NCBI RefSeq assembly: GCF_010093595.1
Contig: NW_022985439.1
Span: forward strand, 182,869 to 246,868
Source of the DNA: Mytilinidion resinicola
Taxonomy: Eukaryota; Ascomycota; Dothideomycetes; Mytilinidiales; Mytilinidiaceae
Direction: 5' to 3'
DNA: 64,000 nucleotides
Shown: piece after piece, positions 11,017-21,844 of the stretch
Layout of the letters: every line of letters starts with the position of its first letter
Position numbering within the stretch: position 1 is the stretch's first letter
Position numbers and translations under genes: made by a program
The notes under the pieces: model-generated
Databases searched by the model: none
What the model was told of the DNA's origin: nothing
The model's input: the letters and a program-made list of their open reading frames with translations, nothing else

Positions 11017-11652
11017 CGTTTTACGTTATCCTCTAAATTCTTTTTACTCAAATTTCACATGGCCATTTATCTCCACGAGGATGTTTCACGGTGAAACCAA
11101 TAATATACTGGTCATGTAAAGCCAGCGCCAAGGGCTATAAAACTTACCCTTCACGGTCCTCAGTTCCCTCAGAGGAGGGAGGAACCTGTTGCATTATGAC
11201 AATCACCTACAGCAATTACTGCTGGTAGTAAAGAGGGCTTTCATGTACATAATGTTCGCGTCCCACCAATGTTCAGATGCTACTGCCTGCAAATCAATAG
11301 AACCGAGACATCAACCAAACACACAAAAGCTCACTATGGCTCTGGCCAGTGTTCGAACCAAAAACAACCAAGTGCTATGTTGTTGCTGCGACGAGTATCC
11401 AGAACCAGGCTGCCTCGCGCGTAATGGTATCTGTGGTCTAGAGGAACCAACCAAACATTGTGCTAGCCCTAAGCAGCGAGAATAGATGATACCCAAGACC
11501 GCGTTACTCCTTTAGAGCCCACCACTCTCGGAGGCGGGCGCTAAATTGCAGTCATTGGAGCTGAACTTCAGAGAAAGAGCGGAATAGAGGATCGCATCAT
11601 CAAGGAAGATTCAAGCACGCTCCTAGCCACACGGGCCCAAATCTCTGCTCAT
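11017..11652. other. Intergenic, no firm gene
   Basis: About 0.6 kb right of the transposon. A 49-codon Cys-rich frame starting at the ATG at 11336 (seven Cys, no signal peptide) is the only notable frame, and I do not call it a gene. Nothing else is seen. Confidence 0.4.
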
Positions 11653-11920
11653 TTAAGTCACCACTAGGCCCGCACCATAGGCAGCGTTGATCACGGATTG
11701 CTCGAACCCAGCCCCGAATAATTCAACTTGGCGGACAATGGGCTTGATCCACAACCACAGCTTCATAGTCCTTTTGCCATTCTTGGTGTGATCCGCCCCG
11801 TCAACGCGGCCCATGACATATTTTCCAATCACGTCTTGATCTCTTCCACGCTCATGGTCTACTCGGGTCTTTGAAGGAAGCAAGAAGCCGTCGCAGTGGA
11901 GTAAGATCTTATACCTCAGG
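11653..11920 (-). pseudogene. Possible coding fragment of unknown family
   Basis: A minus-strand open stretch of about 80-90 codons reads through a motif-like section (HCDGFLLPSKTRV, then DVIGKYVMGRVDG, then KNGKRTMKLWLWI) and ends AAYGAGLVVT before TGA. Its composition looks like real protein rather than a shadow frame. There is no sensible start or upstream exon: the same frame meets a stop just upstream near 11920. I do not recognise the family. The best reading is the last exon or a remnant of a decayed gene, and it could be a chance frame. Confidence 0.3.
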
Positions 11921-12441
11921 AGAGGTGCAGATCGCGTTCATAAATGAAGCTTACATGCTAGTCGTCAGACTTCTGATGCTTTTCTCAAGATATTGATAGA
12001 TGGTCCTATGTATTTGGACATAGGGCTGCAGCAAGCAAACTACAATCAATTGGTGTCTAGGTTTGGATAGACTTCTTTGTGCAAGGAAAGGATATTGGCT
12101 ACCCCCTTTCCTTCTTTCGTCTCCCGTCTGTCTTCTTCGCATCTGCTTTCCCTCCTCTCTCGTATGCTGATTCGCTTTCTCACGGCTTTGTTACTTGACT
12201 TCCCTCCTTATGGCATCCATCCTTCACTCTTGCGTCACGAACAATCTAATTGCGTACTTTGTAATCAAACATTACACTTGCTAGACCTGCTAGTTCACTT
12301 GAACGTGATGCCTAGAGCTCAGCTGTTTCACCAACTAGAGCTTCGCGAGTAAATGAAAGGTATAGACAGCAGTCGACATTCACCATTCCATGGAGACAAA
12401 AGAGTACGTTTGTCTGACCAGGGCAGCTGGATGCATCAAGG
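11921..12441. other. Intergenic, pyrimidine-rich
   Basis: About 0.5 kb. A CT-rich run occupies 12100-12190. No gene is recognised. Confidence 0.4.
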
Positions 12442-12448
12442 TATAAAA
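12442..12448 (+). promoter_or_regulatory. TATA box of tandem-family copy 1
   Basis: TATAAAA lies 112 bp before the ATG of the first family copy at 12560. The leader between contains two direct copies of CATACACCCCGTCTA (12486-12500 and 12502-12516) separated by one base. The assignment rests on sequence and position alone. Confidence 0.45.
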
Positions 12449-12559
12449 GAAGCTCTCTGAGTGTAACTTTGATATCAATCAACCGCATACACCCCGTCTA
12501 TCATACACCCCGTCTACCACCCACACTATCAAGTCCACCCACGGCCCACGGCATCACCA

Positions 12560-12964
12560 ATGAGCCTCTGCAAGGCAAACGAGAGCTTTCGCGAGCCTCG
12601 TGCCCGCCTCTGTGGCGATCCCACCATCCGGAACCAATTCTTCAGTACCTTCATAGATGCTGTGATCCACCCCGTCTTCGTCACGAAGCTTCCAGCCCCC
12701 AAAGCTGAACTCGAATACGAGACTCTAAACCTCATGCAGGGTTTCTTGAATCCCCTTAGCTTCGAATACTTTAGATCACTTAAGTCTCTGGAGGACCTCC
12801 TAGTAGCGATAGTGAAGCACATGGAACACGACCACATCCGTCATCTGAGGGAAGGGGCCTGGGAGTCTCTCATGGCTGATAATATCTCGGAACATAGTGC
12901 GCCTTATCACAAAGAGGCATTCGATGCCCTGCGTGACAAGTTGCTAGAAGAGCGAAGTACTTGA
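12560..12964 (+). CDS. Tandem-family copy 1, short form, unknown function
   Basis: An intact 134-aa intronless frame. It is homologous to the C-terminal two thirds of the copies at 13.8 and 15.6 kb. Shared features in order are a CNANE-like start (here CKANESF), an Arg-rich segment with D-P-T-x-R-N, a F-I/L-I-D-A-x-I helix, a variable loop, then SLEDLLVAIVKHMEH and the ending YHKEAFDALRDKL. The first ATG lies exactly at the CNANE motif, so the roughly 100-residue N-terminal region of the other copies is absent. A TATA box and short leader sit directly upstream, so this may be a live truncated paralogue. Predicted to be mostly helical and soluble, with no signal peptide. I do not recognise any named domain. 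Confidence 0.6.
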   Translation: MSLCKANESFREPRARLCGDPTIRNQFFSTFIDAVIHPVFVTKLPAPKAELEYETLNLMQGFLNPLSFEYFRSLKSLEDLLVAIVKHMEHDHIRHLREGAWESLMADNISEHSAPYHKEAFDALRDKLLEERST

Positions 12965-13766
12965 GAGGATAACAATCCCGTCGTAATCTATTTCTTGTAG
13001 GTAAATGAAACTCAGATCTGATGTTCACGGCTAATATAAACGCAGTAGCCTAATGTTGAAGCTAAATTCAACATATTCAACCTTTGTAAGAATCTCTAAA
13101 GCTGTTTCAGGGGACGAATGGGATTGGGACGGTCGTTTATAGGGGAAGAAGCGCTGGGTGATCTTGGTGCTTCATTTTTAGACTGTGCCATAGGACCGGT
13201 TTGGGACCGTAGGAGTATCTCCTATTATTGGAAACTGCGAATGGCGGTGCTTCTCTATGCAGCCCACACGACGTAAGCGCCAACAGAGCGCTGGTTAAAA
13301 TCTAATTCGGGGATTAAAAGCTTCCTAAGCTCGGTATGAGTGCGGCCCGGGGGATGTGCTGGCGCCCTTTCATTTTTGGGCTAGTCATGGTTCTCTTTTC
13401 AGTTACACCGCTATCAGCAAAAATGCACAAGCTTGGGTCTGGGTATCGACAACTTAATTGAAGAGGAAACACTATTGCACTTTCGATATCCTGCTTTCTC
13501 TCCCTCTACTGATTCATATATTGTTATATACTGTGGTAGTTTGTGTGAGATTCGGGATCACTTCCATCAGCTTCCATGGGCGGGCTGCGGGAAGCCTAAG
13601 AAGCTGACATTCACCAAGTTCAACGCGCTAGCAGCATCCGCACTGACCGCCGAGCCCCACCATGGCTAGCGCGTCTAAGTTTACAGTAAAGGCCTAACAC
13701 GCTACAAGCCTCCTCAATCTCATTTTCAACTCTCACACTGCTCTCGAGTTTACACGCGACTTCACA
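12965..13766. other. Spacer between family copies 1 and 2
   Basis: 0.8 kb, AT-richer in part. No gene is recognised. The last 60 bp before 13767 are pyrimidine-rich and could be the leader of copy 2. Confidence 0.4.
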
Positions 13767-14581
13767 ATGTACTCGCACGAACGCGGTGAAGATTCCGGTG
13801 GTGGAGGCGCCAGCAACGAGGAAATCAGGGATGAGTCCCAATCTTCGTCATCTACACTCAATCCGAAGCCGAACGCACACCCTTCGAGAACGCGTACTCG
13901 ACCTGTCCAGTACGCCCGCCTGCCGCCCGAACGATCCGCCAAGTTCCTTGCAGCAGGAGTGAAGCCTCTCTCGAGATCAACACTTTACACCGACTAGGAA
14001 TACGATCCATACATGCCAACGCTGCCTCCGAGCCAATCCTACTCCGACAAGCTGCGCGAGATGGCAGAGACGTATATAAGAGAGGAAAACAAGGTTGCAG
14101 CAGTGCATGAATGCGAATATACACCACGCCAACTCGAAGTGGGACCCGAAATCAAGCGTGCGAAAAGCATCTGTAACGCGAATGAGACTCTCCCCGAACT
14201 TCGCAAACGCCTCCGTCGTGATCCTACAACTCGGAACCAGCTATCCAGTATCTTGATGACGCCATCAACTCGGTAGCCAACACAGACTCTGGTCATCCCA
14301 CCCCCGAACTAGAGGATCGGCTTCTTCGGTGGACCTATAGTCTCCTGGATGCACCTAACTTCAAGCAGTTCAGCTTCGTCAACTCGTTTGAAGAACTCTT
14401 GCTGGCTCTTATGAAGCTTCTAGAGGACAGCATTATTCTGATTCCTCGTGACCTCTATCACTACACCTACATGTCAGAATTCGTTCTCAAATACGGAGAG
14501 GAGCACCACTACGATGCGTTCGATTCTGCTCATAAGGATTTGCAGCTGAAGCTTGCTCAACCTCCCAGTCTTGTAAGTTGA
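13767..14581 (+). pseudogene. Tandem-family copy 2, disrupted
   Basis: The frame opens at an ATG at 13767, with a Gly/Ser-rich N-terminus followed by PKPNAHPSRTRTRPVQYARL. TAG at 13995-13997 interrupts it, and the same frame continues for about 90 codons (MPTLPPSQSYSDKLREMAE, then AKSICNANETLPELRKRLRR). A one-base deletion near 14257 then moves homology to another frame (DDAINSVANTDSG, SFEELLLALMKLLED, ending at 14581). Aligning with copy 3 places both lesions inside conserved segments. Since no GT/AG intron removes either, I call it a pseudogene. A short protein from one of the later ATGs cannot be excluded. Confidence 0.65.
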
Positions 14582-15274
14582 TTATATCCCATGATTTCTA
14601 CCCAATTTGCTCTCCGCGTCCCTCTCTCTTGTCATTTGCGTAAGATATGAGCTGTTTAAGTAAAAATTCGAACAATGAAGCTAACTGAAGGGATTGCGCT
14701 GAAGTTGAAAGTTGAGGGAGAATACTATGTCGCGCTATTGCTTGATAGATCTGGGGCCAACGACACGCTCGGTCGCAACAATCCGATCTTCAAGGCTGGA
14801 GACTTATAAGGCATGAGGCCCAATATCGGGGAAAGTGGACGGTATTACATATCTGCTCGTTAAAGTGCGCTTCTCAACTTACGACATCTTGATGAGAGGA
14901 GATGTACCTAGCATACTCGGAGCAATACAAATGGACTCCTCGGTGCCTTTGTCGATACTCGCTCGTTTCATACAGTGAAGATTGGTGATATCAACGTGGA
15001 GACCGCGCCTTGCCTCGACCTTGTTTACTCTTTTCACTAATCTACGGGTAGTTTCTAATTCCAAAATTCTAGTTCGAGATCCATTAGTTCTCAATAAAGT
15101 TACTGCTGTTTCCTAGGTAGATAGTGTGTATAGTCCATAGCTGCTAAATAACGCCATGTTCGGTCATTCGACTAGATTCGTCCTTCGGCGCACCCAGCCT
15201 AGCAAACGAGAAGCTTCCAGAAGCTGGCATTCACCACCTTTTCCGAGCTGGCTTGCTCGTTCTTCTCTGCACTG
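14582..15274. other. Spacer between family copies 2 and 3
   Basis: 0.7 kb. No gene is recognised. A minus-strand frame at 14879-15094 has no coding character. Confidence 0.4.
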
Positions 15275-15962
15275 ATGCAGCTCACAGCGACCAAGAACAA
15301 AACAAACGCCCTGTACAACTCTTCGATTTCACGCCCGACAGCTTATACTGCCGCCGACACCACCCACGACAACGCAATGGGCGGAAAATGCAATAAAGCA
15401 CGCCAAAAGCACGCCAAAAAAGGGACAGCTAGGGACAAGTCCCAACGCCTAACGTCTACCCCTAGCTCGAAGCCGACCGGGGGATCTGAAGAGCCTGTTC
15501 TCATACCTTCCCGCGGCGAAGACACTGGGGCGCAGCTAGAGATCAGTCTCAATACATGTCATCTACGAGAGACATCGAGTCGGAGGCGGGAATAAAACAG
15601 CCGCGCCTCCTTGCGGAAACAATTCCTGTGCTACTTCGCAACAGAGACGTCAACAACATTTCAGCTATGGATGAATTATCCCTGTCGTCCGCCCTCAACT
15701 CGGAGTCAAACGCAGCACCAACGAACCATCCTCAAACTCGTCGATACGGTCGCCCATCAGCTGAGACAGCCGCTCGGCTTCGGGCCGCAGAATACAGCCA
15801 GTGCCCAAGTCGAGACTTTACGCCGACTCGCTCCTCTCGGACAGACCCCACGAAACGCTCAAGCCCATTCTCCCGGCGGAGCTTACTCCAAGATTGTCCT
15901 ACTCCGGTGAGCTGCGTAGGAAGGCAGAGTTCACAGTAGAGGCAGGACCCGAGCGCATCCAA
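15275..15962 (+). pseudogene. Decayed N-terminal region of tandem-family copy 3
   Basis: The N-terminal half of copy 3 is spread over three frames. First comes a basic Lys/Arg-rich stretch (15374-15595), then a frame from 15556 containing LSLSSALNSESNAAPTNHPQ and RRYGRPSAETAARLRAAE, which aligns with SSSSTLNPKPNAHPSRTR of copy 2. From about 15790 the homology moves one frame over (PKSRLYADSLLSDRP, then LSYSGELRRKAEF). No plausible introns join these pieces. The region therefore looks like a frameshifted 5' part of the gene that continues below. Confidence 0.5.
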
Positions 15963-16439
15963 ATGTACAAACGCCATGGAATGTATGATTTTGCAGCGGG
16001 CGAAACTGCAGATCTCGAGCGTGCTAAAATCTTCTGCAATGCGAACGAGAGTCTCACACAGCTTCGCGCACGCTTCCGCAGCAACTCTACCCCTCACGAC
16101 AAGCTATTCAGAATTCTTATCGACGCAGCTATTCACTCCGTATACTTCACAACTCCCCCACGTACCCCAGGTGAACTCGAGTGGTGGATCCTTACTTGGA
16201 TGTATGACTCGCTGGACACGTTTGGCTTCAAACACTTCTGTTCCATCAGCTCCCTGGAGGACCTTTTGGTAGCTTTGGTAAAGCATCTAGAGGGCGAGTT
16301 CATCCGACAGTCGAAGCCCCACCCAAACCGTTACTTCATGATGCGTAGGCTTGTTGCAGACTATGGCGCGCCGTACCCCACGGAGGTCTTCGACGATATT
16401 CACAAGGATATCCAGGAGCAACTTGCCAGTCTCTCTTGA
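15963..16439 (+). CDS. Tandem-family copy 3, C-terminal open frame
   Basis: This 158-aa frame runs from the first in-frame ATG (MYKRHGMYDF) to a TGA at 16437. It covers the best conserved part of the family: ERAKIFCNANESLTQLRARF, the LFRILIDAAIHSVYF helix, TWMYDSLDTFGFKHF, SLEDLLVALVKHLEGEF and VFDDIHKDIQEQLASL. The open frame extends upstream to 15765 without an ATG, so translation from 15963 is inferred. It resembles the short form of copy 1. Function is unknown. If the upstream frameshift is real, only this short product can be made. Confidence 0.5.
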   Translation: MYKRHGMYDFAAGETADLERAKIFCNANESLTQLRARFRSNSTPHDKLFRILIDAAIHSVYFTTPPRTPGELEWWILTWMYDSLDTFGFKHFCSISSLEDLLVALVKHLEGEFIRQSKPHPNRYFMMRRLVADYGAPYPTEVFDDIHKDIQEQLASLS

Positions 16440-17208
16440 ACTGCAGCATCAATACAAAGCTGAATCAGGGCGATTGCCTAACGATGGTTGAGAGAGCGCG
16501 GGCGTAACTCCGGATATCTAGAGACCCCCAAGGGTTCTCTCGACTGATCATCCAAGCGCATGAATAACCCCTTTCTGCGACGACGGATGATTTTGCACCA
16601 CTGCGTTCTTTCACTTCACCTGTCAGCTAAGACATCAGATAGGCTTGGCAGAATGCTTTTACCGACTTTATTCTGAAATTTTGCCACGGCAATTCCACTG
16701 CCATGATCATACTCACTTCTCTTTCTATGAAGTGATGCGCCCTGATATGAAAATCGTTGCCCTAATAAAGTTATACAACGTATCTTCCTACTAATCTATC
16801 TATGTCTTATACTTTGTATGTCGTTCTACCTCCTTGAATCACTGCCGAGGCAAGTAGAATAGTGTACACGCTAGCCTATTCTAGTTGGACATGCATATAA
16901 CCGAAACCCCTCTCCAACTCCTCAACCTCACTTCCAACGACACTTGCCAGGTCCAAGGGAATGCTATGCAAGCCTTTGTTGTCTTCAGCGGCAGTTTCCA
17001 TCGCATCGCTTTCTCCAAAAAGAATGGGAAGGGCTAGTCCGTAGTGCGGGGTTCCTGCATATTCGTGTTTTCTCTACTGCATTGCGTCATCTTTTGCCTT
17101 GCGATATAAGAGAAATCAACACTTATTGGATTCAACAACATTGGCAGAGGCCTTTATCGTCTTAATACGAAACCAGGAAAAGCGTCGTAAAGTCCCCAGT
17201 TCGCCAAC
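16440..17208. other. Intergenic, promoter side of the arylsulfotransferase-like gene
   Basis: 0.8 kb. No gene is recognised. Confidence 0.4.
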
Positions 17209-18934
17209 ATGTTCTCATCTCTAGCGCGCATACCTCAGCTCACCTCTCTTTTCTCTCTCTTGATCATCACAACTTTCTTTTCCCCAGCCACAGCGAATTG
17301 GAAGTACAAATCCCGCCCCGACCTCTCCCCACCAACCCTAAACATTACCACCCCCGCCACCTTCGCTATATCCCCCGGCTACATCTTCGTCGCGCCTTAC
17401 TCGTTCCCAGGCTGGGACCCACCCCTCCCACACGGACCTCTTCAACCAGGCCCCTACATCTTCACCTCCAGCGGCGAGCTCGTATGGTCCGGCTTTGGCT
17501 ACATCAGCGGCTACGTCGCGAACTTCCAAGCTGCAAACTGGAAAGGCGAGGAAGTCCTCTTCGCATTCGAAGGGAGTTTGAATGGGGAAAAGGGGCATGG
17601 TCATGGACACGCCACAATTTTAAATGGGAGCTACGAGTCGATTAAACAGGTGAGGGGGGCAGGGAGTAAGGTGTTGGATGTGCATGAGTTTCAGGTGTTG
17701 GATGAGAGGACAGCGGTGGTGGAGATTTATAGACCCACGCCGTTTGAGTTGAAGAAGTTTGGGGCGGGGCCGCGGAGTCAGTGGATTGTGGATGCCGTGT
17801 TCCAAGGTAGGAAAGACTATGGGATCGGAACTGGGAGAGACTGACATGGGTTATCAGATATTGAAATCGAGACCGGTCGCCTCTTATTCGAGTGGAGCAG
17901 TCTTGATCACGTGCCTCCAGAAGGTAGGATGATAGCTACTTCGAAGCCGACATCCCATGCTAATCAAAACCCCAGAATCTGTCTACTCAATCGCCTCATT
18001 AGCATTCGGAACCGGCTACAACAGCTCTGATGCCCTCGACTACTTCCACATCAACTCCGTCGACCGCGACGCAGACCACAATTACCTAGTGTCTGGCCGC
18101 CACACGTCAACCATCTACAAGATCAACGGTACCTCCGGTGCCATCATCTGGCGCCTCGGCGGCAGGCACTCCAATTTTACTCTAGCCCCCGGCGTCGCCT
18201 TCAGCTTCCAACACCACGCCCGCTTCATCTCCCACTCAAAGGAAGGGGACATTGAGATCATCAGCCTCTTCGACAACTCCGGCCCCGAACTAAACGGCAA
18301 ACGTGGCGAATACGCCAACGAATCCAGTGGCAAACTCCTTTCTCTAAACACGACATCCTGGACCGCGGCACTGATCCAGGACTTTCCAGCGCCACACGGC
18401 GTCTTTGCTGTCTCGCAAGGCAACACTCAAATCCTCCCCAATGGCAACGCCTTCGTCAGTTGGGGTTCCGCTGGCGCCATCACTGAATACTCGCCCGACG
18501 GTACGGTAATCTTCCACGCGTACCTCGAAAGCGGCGACCTCTGGGCCAACGGCAACGTGCAGAACTACCGCGGCTTCCGCTTCAACTGGACTGGGGTTCC
18601 TCACGAGGACCCAGCTGTAGTGGCGTTAAGGCATGGGGAAAGCACGGTGGTGTATGTGAGTTGGAATGGGGATACTGAGACGGACGTTTGGGCCTTTTAC
18701 GGGGTTGATGCGAAGGGGAGAGAGATTATTGTCGGGGAGAAGAAGAGGGAGGGGTTCGAGACGAGCTTTTATGTATGGAGTGGGAAGAAGTGGAGTGGGT
18801 TCTTTGCGGAAGCGGTGGGGAAGGATGGGAAGGTGAAGAGGAGGAGCACGATTGTGAGGCCTGAGAAGTACATATATAAGTATGTGCCGGGGAGGGATGA
18901 CTTGGTTTACCAGCAAGGCCTAGACGAGCTATAG
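17209..18934 (+). CDS. Secreted arylsulfotransferase-like (ASST) protein
   Basis: Three exons (17209-17806, 17858-17923, 17976-18934) with GT/AG borders give an intact 540-aa protein. Residues 1-28 form a classic signal peptide (LFSLLIITTFFSPATA). The remainder matches the fungal Arylsulfotransf_2 family, a beta-propeller relative of bacterial ASST. Recognisable parts are SRPDLSPPTLNIT, ISPGYIFVAPYS, SGELVWSG, HEFQVLDERTAVVEIYRPTP, LDYFHINSVDRDADHNYLVS, GAIIWRLGGRHSNFTL and HHARFISH. Several N-glycosylation sequons fit secretion. Bacterial relatives transfer sulfate between phenols, but activity of the fungal proteins has not been established as far as I know, so the enzymatic role is an inference from family name only. 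The C-terminus is charged with no membrane anchor. Confidence 0.88.
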
Positions 18935-19209
18935 CGGGCGGGCTAGTGGGTCTTGAAGGGCTGTGCAGATACAGTGAGTACAGACACAGTAGTAAGATTG
19001 CCTACATGCTTCCGAAAATTTGTAAGAAGTGTATCTATGCACATGTTGAAGTATTCCAAGCAGCGACGAAGCAGTGAACGCATACATAGGTTGTACATGA
19101 TTTACAGTCTCGCGTCACGAAGCCATATCGTGGTAGTGATCTAGCGTGAAGAGCTACGCATTGGGTATGTGTACGCCTATGAACATTGACCGAGGTGCTC
19201 TATTTTCCG
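18935..19209. other. Short intergenic stretch
   Basis: About 0.27 kb separating the ASST-like gene from the helicase relic. Nothing is seen. Confidence 0.4.
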
Positions 19210-20255
19210 CTACCTAATCCATCGGATACGCCTCTGGGAGTTGTCTCTAGAATGCTTGAGCACCAAAGCAGCGAACTTGATCGACCTTTGATTGTCCCAC
19301 TTGGTAACGCTAGAAGGAACCCGGCTGCGACTCAACTGACACTCATCCGAACACGTCATGTTTCCTACGTAAACCCCCATTTCTGAGGCCCTTGATAAAG
19401 CGAACGCGAGAACCCGCCCGCTAAGGTCTCCGAAAGGATTAAACCAATTTTTCGAGGTAACTACAAAGTGGATCAACATGATAGGCCTCTCGGCGCCGTG
19501 GAAGTCGACAGTGGTGATTGCGATTTTCTCTGCAGCGGCTTTTGGCCCATTCATAATCACGAGCCTTATTGTTGGGAGTGAGCTGGATATGCGCCTTGTC
19601 TGCATCGTACAGAAAAAGTATCCCTATCTTCTCCATCGCCATGCCACTGGCTATCAGGGCTTCAACGGACTCCAAAATGGCTGGCTATACCCCCGGGATT
19701 AAATCATGACAGGCCAGTTGAATTCTCTCTGCCTCTCGATTTGACGTCAACGATCCATTCCCTATAGTCACGGTTGAAACCAGGACGTCGATTATGGAGC
19801 GTCCGCAAGCCTGCTTGTGCTTTCCGAAAGGTATCGATGTCCCAGTAGCGCTGGTCGTGTCCCCTAGATGGATGAACTAATAGCTTGTCATTATAGAAGA
19901 CACATGAGGGGAGTTCCAGGATTTCAGAGTGGGCCCGGAAGCTCTGCTCGAGGTTGATTGCATGGATAGTAGGATTCCCTTCTTGAATATGATCGACGAT
20001 GGACTTAGCCAAGAGAGAAGACGTCGGTGACTGATCACGAGCCCGATCAGGTAGCAGGATTCCATGCGCAAAGGAAGAAACTCCAGCCAAGAGTAGTCTA
20101 TGTGCTGTAGGCTGTGAAGCCATAACGACGGCAGCGTCTGGGAGATTCATATGCCCGGCCTCATCAGTGATGATCTGATCAGCCTCGAATCCGGCTTCCG
20201 AGAGGTGGGTGAGGTAGATGTAGTGTCACGGAACAAGGAGCCGTAGGCCGTGTAC
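19210..20255 (-). pseudogene. Relic of a MOV10/UPF1-like superfamily-1 helicase
   Basis: Only the C-terminal half of an AAA_12-type RNA helicase is left. The minus strand starts near 20255 with a garbled AYGSLFRD-like piece. It then reads YIYLTHLSEAGFEADQIITD followed by EAGH (the DEAG Walker B box), LLLAGV, SFRAHSEILELPSCVFYNDKL (motif III/IV region), SVEALIASGMAMEKIGILFL, and in another frame ITTVDFHGAERPIMLIHFVV and GRVLAFALSRASEMGVYVGN (motifs V and VI). The Walker A N-terminal half is missing and at least two frameshifts (about 19540 and about 20230) plus stops break it. It is clearly non-functional. Confidence 0.75.
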
Positions 20256-20528
20256 GTGATGTATTGCATGGTGATAATGTAGGGGAGAGAGAGGTCTAGA
20301 GGAAGGTGAGGCTATATACAAGATGTGTCATGCGCCTGCTGTAACCCTCACCGCTCCTCCCTAACAAATTTTCCTCAAGTTAAACCATCGGTAAACTTCC
20401 TAGGCCACATATCACACCGGCAGAAAATTGAACTCAGACTGGGGAGAGCTATCATCTTCTCTTAGATTTCGTCCAGTAAGGGAAACTCACCACAACTACG
20501 AAAAAATACTTCATGCCTACCTGCTTAC

Positions 20529-21844
20529 CTACAGATCTGGCGTTTTTCGTCTCCACCTGCACTCAGACACATCCAAGATGTACTCAACGTCATTCTCCCC
20601 CTCGTCTACTTCGCTCTTGATGACTTTCCCGCCAGAGACGCAAATCTCGCGCTCTGAGACAGCAACCGCAGCATGCTGATAAATCCAACCCGGCGCCTCA
20701 CCCGTCATCTCCACCTCTTCAATGACAAATGTCGCCGTATCAAGCCTAAAGACAGGCGTATGCCCGTAACGCCTCTTTTCGCCATATCCTTGACACCCAA
20801 TAATATAAACATGCGTGCCCATCAACGTCGAACTGTGGTTATCCGTCGGGGGGAAGACGTCCTCAGGGTAACTATACACCACAAAACTCCCATCGCTATG
20901 ATGTTCCCAAACATCATTGTATATGCAAAAGTCGGGGTCGTAGGAGTCCTCATGCTCGCCTCCGACCTGGATCACCCGGCCATCGGGCAGCCGTGCAATA
21001 GACTGCCCGTGGCGCTCCGCGCACCAAGTTGCCGGGCTGAAGAAAGACTCTCTCTTCACTGCAAATTTCTGCTCGAAATATTGCCCGGCCTCGAAGGCGC
21101 TGACGCCGGAGCGGATCATGGCGTCCCAGAAGGGGACATTGAGGTGGTCTGGATTCTTGGTCCCGAAGCGACGGCAGCGGTCTGAGAGGAACTGCTGAGG
21201 GCTGATGGTGGACAGTACTTCGTCGCTGCATTCAGGCGGTAGGCCGACGAGCGCGCGGCGCCCTTGATGCGAAATTCTTTTGATGTTGGCCTACAAGGTG
21301 TTAGTACACATGGCAGGGTCAATAAAGAGCAGAAATTAGGACAGATACTGGATCCTCGAGTGTCGAATTTCCCAGTCCACCGCCTAAGTCTTTTTTGAGA
21401 TACCAAATGACTCTGGTTAAAGAACAGCGTAATACATATTTCAACTAGAGCCGAAAAGGCTCTTAGAGATAGATGTTGAAACGCGACACAAATTATGTTT
21501 CAACACCTACCTGAGTGGTACACTAGGAAAGCTGGCAATAGAATAGAGGATTCTGGTATGTGTACTAGGACCTTACGTACCCCAGCAGCTAAGAGAACGG
21601 AGACGGTGCGTAAGCTGCAAGCATTGGACAAAGCTGTTTCTCCATACTCTTCACGCTCGAGATCCCGGGTCGTTTCGAGTTTCTCCACCACTAGATCGTA
21701 ATTATCGACCAAGGCAGCCTGTATGAGGGACATGGGTTCCTCAGAATCCCCATTGGATGATGGAGGCGATGGCGAGGGACGCACTAAGGCGACTCCTGAA
21801 GCAGTTTCGTCGCTCTGAGAATTAGGGTTTGGAGCGGTTGACAT
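20529..21844 (-). CDS. Ankyrin-repeat plus kelch-like protein
   Basis: Two exons (21844-21581 and 21290-20529) join in phase 0 to give 341 aa. Residues about 40-100 look like ankyrin repeats: PMSLIQAALVDNYDLVVEKL, GETALSNACSL, SVLLAAG continuing across the splice as ANIKRISHQGRRALVGL. The rest resembles kelch/galactose-oxidase-type repeats: HGQSIARLPDGRVIQVGGEH, DNHSSTLMGTHVYIIG, GHTPVFRLDTATFVIEEVEM, QHAAVAVSEREICVSGGKVI. The 290-bp intron is long for this genome. It contains an extra AG at 21413 and a GT..GTACTAAC..TAG unit at 21351-21291, so an alternative small exon is possible. Its role is probably as a protein-interaction scaffold, and the partner is unknown. Confidence 0.7.

Noticed and set aside
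11336..11485. 49-codon Cys-rich frame (seven Cys) as a small secreted effector-like gene
   Set aside because: No signal peptide, no homologue recognised and no promoter evidence. It is too short to separate from chance.
21291..21412. Extra exon inside the ankyrin/kelch gene intron, with good AG and GT borders
   Set aside because: Including it does not give the phase needed for the next exon, whereas direct joining gives LLAAGANIK, a normal ankyrin sequence. Kept only as possible alternative splicing.
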